From assembly GCF_042682915.1 (NCBI RefSeq), contig NZ_JBHUIW010000027.1, forward strand, positions 20,758 through 84,757: a stretch of 64,000 bases of DNA. The letters run 5' to 3'. Below, one piece after another: positions 45,648 through 54,100 of this stretch. Position numbers and translations under genes: made by a program. The notes beneath the pieces are model-generated. The model ran no database searches. It was not told where the DNA came from and saw nothing but the letters and a program-made list of their open reading frames with translations. The stretch is from Rhodoplanes azumiensis. Lineage in GTDB: Bacteria > Pseudomonadota > Alphaproteobacteria > Rhizobiales > Xanthobacteraceae. Each line of letters starts with the position of its first letter. Position 1 is the first letter of the stretch.

Positions 45648-46064
45648 ATGACGAGATGGCTGCGGGTCTCGACCGCCGTCGTCGCCCTGCTGGCGGCCGC
45701 GTCGTTCTCCCACGATGCCGTCGCGCAGAGCGCGAAATCGAAGCAGAAGCAGCGTCCGCCGACGATCAGTTACAAGGAGGACATCGTCCCGATCTTCAAG
45801 GGACGCTGCGTCGAGTGCCATCAGCCGGGCGGCACCGGCTTCGACACCTCGGGCCTCGACCTGCGCACCTATGCGGGCGTGATGAAGGGCACCAAGTTCG
45901 GGCCCATGGTGGTGAAGGGCGATCCCGACGCCTCCAGCCTGATGGCGCTGCTCGACTGGCGGGTGAAGCCCGAGATCCGCATGCCGCACGGCATGAAGAA
46001 GCTGTCCACCTGCGATCGGGATGCGATCCGCCGCTGGATCTCGGAGGGCGCGCTCGACAACTGA
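45648..46064 (+). CDS. Secreted monoheme c-type cytochrome-like protein
   Basis: This 138-residue protein has a signal peptide (about residues 1-26, ending HDAVAQ) and one CxxCH heme motif in VPIFKGRCVECHQPGGTGFDTSGLDL, followed by DPDASSLMALLDW, MPHGMKKLSTCDRDAIRRWISEGAL. The layout matches short PSCyt1-type cytochromes; Met or His in the last third could be the distal heme ligand. It would carry electrons in the periplasm. GGACAGAGGAGAGG precedes the ATG. No oxidase or dehydrogenase gene is adjacent. Confidence 0.8.
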   Translation: MTRWLRVSTAVVALLAAASFSHDAVAQSAKSKQKQRPPTISYKEDIVPIFKGRCVECHQPGGTGFDTSGLDLRTYAGVMKGTKFGPMVVKGDPDASSLMALLDWRVKPEIRMPHGMKKLSTCDRDAIRRWISEGALDN

Positions 46065-46312
46065 CCGACCCGTCGGTCGATCATTCGCTTGGTGGATTGC
46101 GACCTGTCGATTGTCCGGGCGTCGGCGACGCGCCGCGCCCATCGCGACATTTCGGCCCGAGGAGGACGGCGGCCGGCCGCCGTGACCGGCCGCGCCTCCC
46201 GGGTGGCCCGACGCGGGCCGGCGTGAACCGGTGAACGACCGTGCGGCGAACCGAACGTTAACAGCCCTGGGCTAGGCTCCGCCTCCTCACCAGCCCGGAC
46301 GAGGAGAGGCGC

Positions 46313-47731
46313 GTGGCCGCGAGCGAGACCGATCACGGCGGCTCCGGTCCCGAGCCGGAGTCCGGTCCGCTCGCCCGGCTGCGCCGGCGGTTGGTCGGGC
46401 CGCTCGCCGCGCGGATCGCCGCCTTCAGGAGCGACGACAGCGACCGCTCGGTGGCGCGGCGCAGCGCCGGGGCCGCCTTCCTGATCCGGGTGGCGAGCGC
46501 CGGCATCCTGTTCGTCAGCCAGATCCTGCTGGCCCGCTGGATGGGCCGCTTCGAGTTCGGCATCTATGTCGCGGTATGGGCCTGGGCGAGCGTGCTCGGC
46601 CCGCTGGCGCCGCTCGGCCTCGCCTACGGGTCGCAGCGCTTCATTCCGGAATACCGGCATCGCGGTGATCTCGACGGCCTGCGCGGCTTCCTGACCGGGG
46701 CCCGCCTTCTGAGTCTCGCACAGGGCGCGATCGCCGGGGCGCTGCTCGCCGCCGTCGTCCTGGCGCTCGGCCGCCACGTGCCGGCTCATTTTCTGGTGCC
46801 GTTCCTGATCGCCGCCGCGACCCTGCCGGCGTTCACGCTGAGCATGGTCCAGGACGGCATGGCGCGCAGCTTCGACTGGATCGATCTCGCGCTGGTGCCG
46901 CTGTTCATCGTCCAGCCCATGCTGATCCTCGCCGTGACGGGCGGCCTGCATGTCGCGGGCGGTGCCATCGACGCCGTCGCCGTGCTCGCCACCACGGGCG
47001 CCGCCATGTGGCTGGTCACGCTGGTCCAGGCCGTGCTGATGGGGCGGCGCCTCGCCGGCACGGTGCCGGCCGGGCCGCGCCGCTTCGACGTGCGCCACTG
47101 GCTGAAGACGTCGCTGCCGATCTTCGTCGTCGACGGCTTCTTCCTGCTTCTGTTCTACGTCGACATCCTGGTGCTGCAGCTCTATGTCGGCCCGCAGGAC
47201 GTGGCGATCTACTACGCGGCCAGCAAGACGCTGTCGCTCGTCCACTTCATCTCCTACGCGGTCGGCGCCGCGGTGGCGCATCGCTTCAGCGCCTATCACG
47301 TCGCCGGCGAGCGCGAGAAGCTGAAGGACTTCGTCGGCGACGCGGTGCGCTGGACGTTCTGGCCGACGCTCGCCTTCGGGGCCGTGCTGGCGGCGCTCGG
47401 GCTGCCGCTGCTGCGGCTGTTCGGTCCCGGCTTCGACGCCGGCTACCCGCTGATCCTGATCATCATGATCGGCCTCTTGGCACGCGGTGCCGTCGGCCCC
47501 GCCGAGCGACTCCTCAACATGACGGGTCACCAGTCGCTGTGCGCCGTCGTCTACGCCACGGCGCTCGCCGTCAACGTGATCCTCTGCGTCGTGCTGATCC
47601 CGCGCTTCGGCATCTTCGGGGCCGGCTGGGCGACCGCGGCCGCCGTGGTGGTCGAATCGATGATGCTGTTCGTGATGGTGAAGCGAAAGCTCGGCCTGTA
47701 CGTTTTCGTCGTCCGGCTGCGACGGAGCTGA
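46313..47731 (+). CDS. Polysaccharide flippase-like (Wzx/MVF family) membrane protein
   Basis: The 472-residue protein has about twelve hydrophobic helices with the MOP-superfamily repeat pattern (SAGILFVSQILLARWMGRFEFGIYVAVWAWASVLGPLAPLGLA, DILVLQLYVGPQDVAIYYAASKTLSL). Such proteins flip undecaprenyl-linked glycans across the inner membrane. The GTG at 46313 has AGGAG before it. A CelD-type acetyltransferase follows after 5 bp, so the two are almost certainly cotranscribed, perhaps for a surface polysaccharide. Confidence 0.8.
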   Translation: MAASETDHGGSGPEPESGPLARLRRRLVGPLAARIAAFRSDDSDRSVARRSAGAAFLIRVASAGILFVSQILLARWMGRFEFGIYVAVWAWASVLGPLAPLGLAYGSQRFIPEYRHRGDLDGLRGFLTGARLLSLAQGAIAGALLAAVVLALGRHVPAHFLVPFLIAAATLPAFTLSMVQDGMARSFDWIDLALVPLFIVQPMLILAVTGGLHVAGGAIDAVAVLATTGAAMWLVTLVQAVLMGRRLAGTVPAGPRRFDVRHWLKTSLPIFVVDGFFLLLFYVDILVLQLYVGPQDVAIYYAASKTLSLVHFISYAVGAAVAHRFSAYHVAGEREKLKDFVGDAVRWTFWPTLAFGAVLAALGLPLLRLFGPGFDAGYPLILIIMIGLLARGAVGPAERLLNMTGHQSLCAVVYATALAVNVILCVVLIPRFGIFGAGWATAAAVVVESMMLFVMVKRKLGLYVFVVRLRRS

Positions 47732-47736
47732 TCACC

Positions 47737-48861
47737 ATGACGGGCGGCGCGCCGTTGCGGAGCGAATGGCAAACGCTGCCGGTGCTGCTCGATCGCCGCG
47801 ACGACTGGGCCGCGCTCGCCGCGCGGGCGCTCGCGCCGAACGTCTTCTACACGCCCGCCGTCGCGGCAGCGGCGTCGGCGCTGCACGGGCGCGACGTCGG
47901 TGCGGTCGTCGTGCGGGACGCGGCGGGCCGGCTCGTCGGCCTGTTTCCGCTGCGCCGGTCGCGAACGCGCTGGGGCGTGCTGCCCGCGCTGGTCGGCTGG
48001 ACGCATCCCTTCGCGCCGCTCGGCACGCCGCTGATCGATCCCGCCGATCCCATAGCCGTCGTCGGGGCGGCGCTGGAGCATCTTCGCGACACGCATCCCG
48101 GCACGCCGCTGCTGCTGCCGTACTGTCCGGCCGACGGCCCGGTCGCGGCGGCGATCGATGCCGCGGTGGCGCGGCTCGGTGCCCGGCAGAGATCGTTCGC
48201 GGCACATGCGCGCGCCGAGCTGCGGCGCCCGTCTGCCCCCGGCGCGCCGCCCGCGATCGTGGATGCGCGTGCAAAGGAGCATGGCCGCCAGCGCCGGCGG
48301 CTCGCCGAGCAGGGCGAACTCTGCTTCGATCTCGTGCGTGGAGCAGGGGCGCGCGGTTCGCTCGCCGACTTCTTCGCCCTCGAGGCACAGGGCTGGAAGG
48401 GCCGCGCCGGCACGGCGGCGGCGTCGCGCCCGGCCGAGCAGGCGCTGATGACGGAGGCCGTCGCCGGCCTCGCGGCGGGCGCCGACAGCGACGCCATGGT
48501 GGCGCGCCTGATGCTCGCCGGCCGGCCGGTCGCCGCCGGAGTCGTGCTGATCAGCGGCCGCGAGGCGTGGTACTGGAAGATCGCCTATGACGAGACGCTG
48601 AAGAAGCATTCGCCCGGCGTCCTGCTCACGCTCGATCTCTCCGCCGCGCTCCTCGCCGACCCCGCCATCGACGCGGTCGATTCCTGCGCGATCGAGAACC
48701 ACCCGATGATCGACCGGCTGTGGTTCGCCCGCCGCCCGCTCGCCGACCGGCTGATCGCCTTCGCGCCGGCGTCGTTCTCGGTCGCGGGCCGGCTGGAGCG
48801 CCTCCGGCGTGATCTGATCACGATCGCGAAGCAGGCCCGCGACCGATTGCGCCGGCGTTGA
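47737..48861 (+). CDS. CelD/BcsL-type acetyltransferase-like protein
   Basis: This 374-residue protein resembles the GNAT-fold CelD/FemAB group: KEHGRQRRRLAEQGELCFDLVRG and DFFALEAQGWKGRAGTAAASRPAEQAL, then AWYWKIAYDETLKKHSPGVLLTLDLSAALL with the signature YDExxxKxSPGxLL-like sequence. These proteins are found in cellulose and exopolysaccharide gene sets; the acceptor is unknown. It begins 5 bp after the flippase stop. No other glycan genes are adjacent. Confidence 0.72.
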   Translation: MTGGAPLRSEWQTLPVLLDRRDDWAALAARALAPNVFYTPAVAAAASALHGRDVGAVVVRDAAGRLVGLFPLRRSRTRWGVLPALVGWTHPFAPLGTPLIDPADPIAVVGAALEHLRDTHPGTPLLLPYCPADGPVAAAIDAAVARLGARQRSFAAHARAELRRPSAPGAPPAIVDARAKEHGRQRRRLAEQGELCFDLVRGAGARGSLADFFALEAQGWKGRAGTAAASRPAEQALMTEAVAGLAAGADSDAMVARLMLAGRPVAAGVVLISGREAWYWKIAYDETLKKHSPGVLLTLDLSAALLADPAIDAVDSCAIENHPMIDRLWFARRPLADRLIAFAPASFSVAGRLERLRRDLITIAKQARDRLRRR

Positions 48862-48898
48862 GACACGTGATCAGCTCGCGCGACCGCAGGAACCTTGT

Positions 48899-49014
48899 TC
48901 CGTCCTCACCCTGAGGAGCCTGCGCAGCGGGCGTCTCGAAGGGCGAGGACGGCCACTCCGGTGGCCGCAGGGTTCGAGACGCGGACTCCGGTCCGCTCCT
49001 CACCATGAGGATCA
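48899..49014. repeat. Palindromic intergenic repeat (TCCTCACCCTGAGGAGC type)
   Basis: The left arm has TCCTCACCCTGAGGAGC then GGCGTCTCGAAGG. The right arm is the complementary order GGTTCGAGACGC then GCTCCTCACCATGAGGA. Together they form a nested hairpin of roughly 110 bp between two convergent genes. The same unit appears in degraded form at 28872-29020. Confidence 0.7.
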
Positions 49015-49056
49015 TGTCGAGCGCGGCGTCGTCGGTCGATGTCGTCCCCCGCCGTC

Positions 49057-49722
49057 TCACCGGATCGTCATCTGCGGCATCGGCATGCCCCAGCGGTGCG
49101 GGCCGCCCGCGCCGGTCGGGGCGCCGGTGCCCGGCGGTCCGGCGTCGGCGCGCTTGTCGGGGGCGGCCAGCACCAGGGCCCAGAACACCTTGTACTTGGT
49201 GCCCGGCGCGTAGACGGCGCCGATGCCCATGCGGGTCACCTCCTTGGACAGCATGTTGGCGCGGTGGGGCGGCGAGTCGCGCCAGCCCGAGAAGGCCTCG
49301 GCGAGCGTGTGATAGCCGGCCGAGATGTTCTCCACCGCGACGCCGGCATCGAAGCCGGAGCGAGCGATGCGCGTCTTGAAGTCGCCGCCCACGTTGTGAT
49401 CGAGCTTGTTCTTCTGCGCCATCACCTGCGCCTGCTCCTCGGCCATCCGCATCAGGGCCGGGTCGAGCGTCACGGCGCCGAGCCCGTTGTTGCGGCGATA
49501 GCCGGAGATCATCGAAGCGGCGGCGGCGGGGTCGAGCTGCCCGCCCTTGGCGAGGTTCTGGTAGAAGCTCGGCTCGGCGGACGGCGGGTCGCGGTCGCCG
49601 GCGCAACCCGCCAGCGCGAGCGCGAGCGCGCCGAGCCCGGCGGCGAGACGCGCGGCACGCCGGTGCGGCCGGGCGGACGACCGGGCGAGGGCAGGGGGGA
49701 GGCGAGGGGCGAAGGTCGTCAC
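49057..49722 (-). CDS. CAP-domain (SCP/PR1) lipoprotein
   Basis: The 221-residue protein has a basic N-terminus, a signal peptide with lipobox LALAGC (near residue 38), and a CAP domain with MISGYRRNNGLGAVTLDPALMRMAEEQAQVMAQ, LDHNVGG, GVAVENISAGYHTLAEAFSGWRDSPPHRANML and MGIGAVYAPG. Bacterial CAP proteins are often envelope-located with unknown activity. Its GTG overlaps the mscS-like stop by four bases, so it is translationally coupled to that channel gene. Confidence 0.85.
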   Translation of the reverse strand: MTTFAPRLPPALARSSARPHRRAARLAAGLGALALALAGCAGDRDPPSAEPSFYQNLAKGGQLDPAAAASMISGYRRNNGLGAVTLDPALMRMAEEQAQVMAQKNKLDHNVGGDFKTRIARSGFDAGVAVENISAGYHTLAEAFSGWRDSPPHRANMLSKEVTRMGIGAVYAPGTKYKVFWALVLAAPDKRADAGPPGTGAPTGAGGPHRWGMPMPQMTIR

Positions 49723-52304
49723 GTCGGGGCCTCTTTGAGCGCCGCCTCGTGCGCCAGCAGAGGCGGACCCGGCACCCGCTCCTCGTGCGCCGGGTAGGGA
49801 ATCTTGATGCCGACCTCGCGGAACTTCTGCAGCACCGCGACGTGCAGATCGCTCTTCACGGTGAGGCCGTTCTCGACGTTCGAGAGGATGCAGCGCAGCT
49901 CGAAGTCGAGGCCGATCTCGCCGAAGCCGAGCAGATAGACGCCGGGCGGCGGTGCCTTCAGCACCAAGGGGTGGGCGCGGGCGCAGCCGGCGAGAATGTC
50001 GCGCACCTGGGCGACGTCGGAGTCGTAGGCGACCCGCACCTTGAGCGTCACGCGGCCCAGCGTGTTGGCGTGCGTCCAGTTCTTCACCGAGGAGGTGATG
50101 AACTCGGCGTTCGGGATGATCACGCTGGCGCGGTCGAAGGTCTCGATCTCGGTCGACCGCACGCTGATCTTGCGAACGAAGCCCTCCTCGTTCTTGACCA
50201 CCACCCAGTCGCCGACCCGGATCGGCCGCTCGGCGAGCAGGATCAGGCCCGAGACGAAGTTCTGAACGATCGACTGCAGGCCGAAGCCGATGCCGACCGA
50301 CAGCGCGCCGGCGATCAGGGCGATCTTCTGCAGGTCGATGCCGATCGCGCCGAGCACGGCGGCGAGCACGCCGATCAGTCCGGCATAGCCGAACAGCGCC
50401 GAGATCGAATGCTGCAGGCCGGGGTCGAGCGCGGTGCGCGGCAGGAAGCTCGTCTGCAGCCAGCGCTGGGCGCCGCGCACCGCCAGCACGCCGATCAACA
50501 GGATCGCGATGGCGCCCAGGATGGTCTGGATCGAGATGGTGACGCCGCCGACCTGCCAGCCGAAGGCCGCTTCGGCGACGCGGCTCAGCACGTCGTCGGC
50601 GAACACGCCCCACGGGCCGAGCACGGCGAGGACGACGAGGATCAGCAGCACGACCCGGATGATGCCGGAGAGCAGCGTCGAGATCAGGTCCAGCCCGCGA
50701 TTCGACAGGCCGAGCAGCGCCGCGACGCCGCGGCCGCGCTCGCTGGTGCTCGACAGCACCTGCCCGAACAACGCGTCGACGAAGGCGTCGAGGATCACCA
50801 GGGCGCCGGCGAGCGTCAGCACGATCACCAGCCGGCTCGCCACGAAGGCGGAGAGCGCGATGTAGCCGGTGACCAGCGGGATCAGCATGCCGGCGACGAA
50901 CAGCGCGAGCACGACCCGGATCCGGATTCCGCCCTGGACGGGGCCCGGCGGCGCCTCGGCGGCGACGCTGCTGCGGGCGGTGCGCCACATGAAATGGACG
51001 GCGATCGCCGCGGTCACGAGCGCCAGCAGGGCGCTGGTCGCGACCGTCAGGGCGATCGGCGCCGTCGTCGTCTTGTGCAGAAGGTTCAGGAAGACCGCGA
51101 GGCCGAGCGTGCGGGCCGCCCAGGTGAGATGGCTGGTGGCGCGGGCCGCCTCGGCGTCCGACCAGGCGAACAGGCGGCGCCCCGGCTCGCCGGGCGCGAA
51201 CAGCGCCAGGGCGACGGCCCGGCCCGTGCTCGCCGCCAGCACGGCGAGCGCGAGCCCCACCCCGATCGCCTTGATCCAGGCCGGCATCAGGCCGAAATTC
51301 TCCAGCACCAGCACGGTGACCAGCACGGCGCCCGGCATCGCCACGGCATGCACGACGAGCACCATCACGGCCTGGAAGGCGCGGCCGAAATGGGCCGCCA
51401 CCCCCTCCTGGCTCAGGCGTTGGCGCAGCCAGCGAAACAGCAGGACGGCGGCGAGGGCGAAGCCGGCGAGCGTCAGGAACGCGCCGATCACGTTGCCGCG
51501 GCCGGCCGCGGCGGCCGCGTAGAGCCACCAGGCGCGGACGAGCTGGACGACGCGCCCAGCCTCGGACGGGATTCCTTCCGACAGGTCTCCCCAGAAGGTG
51601 CGGTTGAACAGGCCCGGGCTGCGCGCGAGGAGCTCCTTCGTGAACAGGCCGCGGCGCAGATCCGTCACCTTGGTGGAGGCGTCGTCGGCGCGCTGGATCA
51701 GCAGGCGGGCCTGCTTGAGCGCGGCATCGACCTCGCTTTGGCGCTTCTCCAGCTTGGCGCGCTCGGCGGCGAGGCCGGCGTCCTCCTTGGGCTCGTCGTC
51801 CTCGGGCGCGTCGCCGAGCTGCTTGAGCTGGGCCGTCACCTGGTTGAGCTCGTCCTCGAGCGCTTGGGCGGTGTCGCGCAGGTCGGAGCGCATCGGCGTC
51901 AGCCGCCGGCGCATCTCGGCGAGCGTGTCCTCGAAGTGATTTTCGGCGGCCAGCGCCTTCTCGATCTCCTCGAGGGCGCTCCGGTTCGACTCGAGGCTCG
52001 CGGCAGCCGGCGTCTCCGGCTTCGTCTCGGGCTTCGTCTCGGGCTTGGCGGCGGGCGGTTGCGCCGCCGTGGTCGTCGCCGCGGGCTGCGCCGGGCCGGC
52101 CGGCCTTTTCGCCGCGGCGGGCGGCGACGTCCGGGGCTGCTGTTGGTGCGGCGGGGATTGCTGGGGCTGCGGCGCCGTCTGGGCGGCCGCGTCGAGGCCG
52201 GCCGCGAGGGCCCCCATCAGCACGGCGGCGAGCATCAGCCATGCCACCGTCCTCGCCCGGCCGACGCCGATTGTCCGGCGCCACGGCCGTTCCGTCGATC
52301 GCAT
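49719..52304 (-). CDS. Large MscS-family mechanosensitive channel with DUF3772-type N-terminus
   Basis: This 861-residue protein has an N-terminal signal or membrane segment, a Pro/Ala/Gln/Lys-rich linker and a coiled coil (about residues 110-190, with many Glu/Lys heptads). About ten membrane helices follow, then an MscS pore and beta domain (LSVGIGFGLQSIVQNFVSGLILLAERPIRVGDWVVVKNEEGFVRKISVRSTEIETFDRASVIIPN). Large members open under osmotic downshock. ATG 52304 starts it. It precedes the CAP lipoprotein and lies downstream of a small membrane protein. Confidence 0.88.
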   Translation of the reverse strand: MRSTERPWRRTIGVGRARTVAWLMLAAVLMGALAAGLDAAAQTAPQPQQSPPHQQQPRTSPPAAAKRPAGPAQPAATTTAAQPPAAKPETKPETKPETPAAASLESNRSALEEIEKALAAENHFEDTLAEMRRRLTPMRSDLRDTAQALEDELNQVTAQLKQLGDAPEDDEPKEDAGLAAERAKLEKRQSEVDAALKQARLLIQRADDASTKVTDLRRGLFTKELLARSPGLFNRTFWGDLSEGIPSEAGRVVQLVRAWWLYAAAAAGRGNVIGAFLTLAGFALAAVLLFRWLRQRLSQEGVAAHFGRAFQAVMVLVVHAVAMPGAVLVTVLVLENFGLMPAWIKAIGVGLALAVLAASTGRAVALALFAPGEPGRRLFAWSDAEAARATSHLTWAARTLGLAVFLNLLHKTTTAPIALTVATSALLALVTAAIAVHFMWRTARSSVAAEAPPGPVQGGIRIRVVLALFVAGMLIPLVTGYIALSAFVASRLVIVLTLAGALVILDAFVDALFGQVLSSTSERGRGVAALLGLSNRGLDLISTLLSGIIRVVLLILVVLAVLGPWGVFADDVLSRVAEAAFGWQVGGVTISIQTILGAIAILLIGVLAVRGAQRWLQTSFLPRTALDPGLQHSISALFGYAGLIGVLAAVLGAIGIDLQKIALIAGALSVGIGFGLQSIVQNFVSGLILLAERPIRVGDWVVVKNEEGFVRKISVRSTEIETFDRASVIIPNAEFITSSVKNWTHANTLGRVTLKVRVAYDSDVAQVRDILAGCARAHPLVLKAPPPGVYLLGFGEIGLDFELRCILSNVENGLTVKSDLHVAVLQKFREVGIKIPYPAHEERVPGPPLLAHEAALKEAPT

Positions 52305-52330
52305 TCCCCGCCCTCGCTCGTCCGGTTCGT

Positions 52331-52711
52331 TCAGCGCCGCCGCGCCCGTGCCCCGATCCGCACCGGCAAGGGCTCCGCCGTGTCGGTCACCGGCGCGGCG
52401 GCCGAGCGGCCGGTGTCGTCGTCGTCGTCGTCGCCGAGCCGCATGATCGCCGAGCCCATCACCCAGCTGCCCAGCGTGATGGCGAAGCCGAACAGCAGGA
52501 GCCCGACCGCCACCACGGGCGACTGGTCGCCGAGGATCAGCGAGCGCAGCCGGTGCGCGTCGAGCGCCAGCAGGCCGGCGACCGCGATCACGGCGACGAC
52601 GAGGCCGATGGCCAGGTTGATCGCCAAGAGCCTGAAGAGCGGCTGCCGCAGCAGCGCCCGGAGCCGCATGTCGCGGCGGATGGATTCCTCGGTTCTGACG
52701 GGGTCGGCCAT
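52331..52711 (-). CDS. Hypothetical two-helix membrane protein
   Basis: The 126-residue protein has an acidic/basic N-terminus (PVRTEESIRRDMRLRALL), two hydrophobic helices (LLAINLAIGLVVAVIAVAGLLAL and SPVVAVGLLLFGFAITLGSWVMGSAI), an Asp run (GDDDDDD) and a basic tail. No family is recognised. It ends 26 bp before the MscS gene on the same strand, which suggests one operon. Confidence 0.65.
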   Translation of the reverse strand: MADPVRTEESIRRDMRLRALLRQPLFRLLAINLAIGLVVAVIAVAGLLALDAHRLRSLILGDQSPVVAVGLLLFGFAITLGSWVMGSAIMRLGDDDDDDTGRSAAAPVTDTAEPLPVRIGARARRR

Positions 52712-53077
52712 GGGGTTCCTCCACGGAGCCCGTCCGGGCGGGCTCCGATCCTTATGGCCCAACCCGGAAAGGCGTGTCGAGCCGTCCACCCCCGGTGGAC
52801 CGGATTCGCGGCGGAAGCATGGAGGCGACGGGCCCTCGCGGCCGATCCGAACCTGTCGCGACGCCACCCCGGACGACGCGTGGCGGCCGCGAGGCCCGAT
52901 GCGTCGCAGAGCCGGGGCTCCGGACCGGCACCGGATGCACCACGTCGGATCGCCGCGGGTGTCCCGGTCCGGGCGCAACGCGCCGCGCCCGGACATCGAA
53001 ACGGGCTCCGGGGTGTGGTTCAGCGTCTTCCGGGAGGGGCGTCGGATCGAGCGCCGTCAGGCCGCGCAGACCGCCGG
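52712..53077. other. Gene-free spacer between ecfG and the small membrane protein gene
   Basis: This 366-bp stretch lies between the ecfG stop and the next leftward gene. I see no convincing coding frame, terminator with T-run or regulatory box; it must carry the promoter of the downstream membrane-protein operon unless ecfG is cotranscribed with it. Confidence 0.5.
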
Positions 53078-53653
53078 TCAGCTGCCGCCCGCCGTGAAGA
53101 CGGCGCGCAGCTCGCGGTCGGGACCGAGGTCTTCGATGCTCTCGATGGCGAGCAGCTCGGCGAGGCGCGTGCGGGCGCGATTGACGCGGCTCTTGATGGT
53201 GCCGACCGCGCAGCCGCAGATCTCGGCCGCCTCCTCGTAGGAGAAGCCGGACGCGCCGACCAGCACCAGGGCTTCGCGCTGGTCCGGCGGCAACTTGCCG
53301 AGCGCCTCGCGAAACTCCTCGAACTCGACCTTGCTGGCCTGCTCGGGCTGGGTCTTCATCGAGTCGGCGTAGGCGCCGTCCGAATCCGGCACCTCGCGGC
53401 GCCGCTTCCGGTACTCGGAGCGGAACAGGTTGCGCAGGATGGTGAACAGCCACGCCGACATGTTGGTGCCGGGCTCGAACGAGTCGAGATTGGCCCAGGC
53501 GCGCAGCAGCGTCTCCTGGACGAGATCGTCGGCGCGGTCGACATTGGCCGAAAGCGAGATCGCGAAGGCGCGCAGGCTCGGCACCGCGGCCAGCATCGCG
53601 TCGCGCACCGACGCGTCGTCGCGCGACGTCACCGCCGTGGAGTCGCGACTCAT
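53078..53653 (-). CDS. ecfG: General stress response sigma factor EcfG
   Basis: The 191-residue ECF sigma factor has region 2 (NVDRADDLVQETLLRAWANLDSFEPGTNMSAWLFTILRNLFRSEYRKRRRE) and region 4 (KLPPDQREALVLVGASGFSYEEAAEICGCAVGTIKSRVNRARTRL), with the EcfG signature between them. It recognises GGAAC/CGTT-type promoters of the alphaproteobacterial general stress response. NepR holds it inactive until PhyR is phosphorylated. Its ATG overlaps the nepR stop by four bases. Confidence 0.96.
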   Translation of the reverse strand: MSRDSTAVTSRDDASVRDAMLAAVPSLRAFAISLSANVDRADDLVQETLLRAWANLDSFEPGTNMSAWLFTILRNLFRSEYRKRRREVPDSDGAYADSMKTQPEQASKVEFEEFREALGKLPPDQREALVLVGASGFSYEEAAEICGCAVGTIKSRVNRARTRLAELLAIESIEDLGPDRELRAVFTAGGS

Positions 53654-53883
53654 TCGCCGGAGTCCTTGTCGGTCACCTTCGTGCGTCCGGCCTGCATGTC
53701 CAGGTTGCGCAAGAGCTCGGCGAAACGGTCCGGAACGCCCTGATCGACGATGTCGTCGTACACGGCGCGGAGCTGCTGACCGATCTTGGTCTGGATCTCG
53801 CGATTCAAGGTCGGATCCATCCTGGCGGAGGACGACCGAACCTGTAGGGTTCCTTCCGGCCGCAATGACTTTCTCTCTTTCAT
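53650..53883 (-). CDS. nepR: Anti-sigma factor NepR
   Basis: The 77-residue protein carries the NepR core LNREIQTKIGQQLRAVYDDIVDQGVPDRFAELLRNLD, two amphipathic helices that bind EcfG or the sigma-like domain of PhyR. The ATG at 53883 is preceded by GAGGAA; a start at 53820 would leave only the core. nepR precedes ecfG with a 4-bp overlap and is divergent from phyR, the textbook arrangement. Confidence 0.93.
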   Translation of the reverse strand: MKERKSLRPEGTLQVRSSSARMDPTLNREIQTKIGQQLRAVYDDIVDQGVPDRFAELLRNLDMQAGRTKVTDKDSGE

Positions 53884-53963
53884 CACTTCCTCACACCGGC
53901 ATCGCCCGAACCTCGAGGTGAACAGACACCCGGGCGGACGCCGGACCCCGCGAACTTTGAACC

Positions 53964-53988
53964 AACTCCGGAAACCTGCCATAGTTCC
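53964..53988 (-). promoter_or_regulatory. EcfG-type promoter for nepR-ecfG
   Basis: On the minus strand GGAAC (53988-53984) is followed after 16 bases by AGTT (53967-53964), one base from the GGAAC-N16-CGTT consensus. It lies about 80 bp before nepR and would give autoregulation of the operon. Confidence 0.65.
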
Positions 53989-53995
53989 CGGCTAC

Positions 53996-54020
53996 GGAAC
54001 CTTTATATCGGCGAGGCGTT
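53996..54020 (+). promoter_or_regulatory. EcfG-type promoter for phyR
   Basis: GGAAC at 53996-54000 and CGTT at 54017-54020 with a 16-base spacer match the EcfG consensus exactly, 80 bp before the phyR start. phyR is thus probably part of its own regulon. Confidence 0.8.
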
Positions 54021-54100
54021 CCCTCTGGCATCTCGTCGTGCCGGCCCTCCGCACGGGGACGGGCCGGACCCCCTGATCCTCGATTTCGGGAGTTCGAACT

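Noticed and set aside
48940..48985. Sequence resembling a tRNA T-arm (GGTTCGAGAC)
   Set aside because: It is part of the extragenic palindrome; no acceptor stem, D-arm or anticodon arm can be built around it.
52712..53077. Possible small gene between ecfG and the membrane-protein operon
   Set aside because: Open frames exist on both strands, but none has a ribosome site, signal or family motif.
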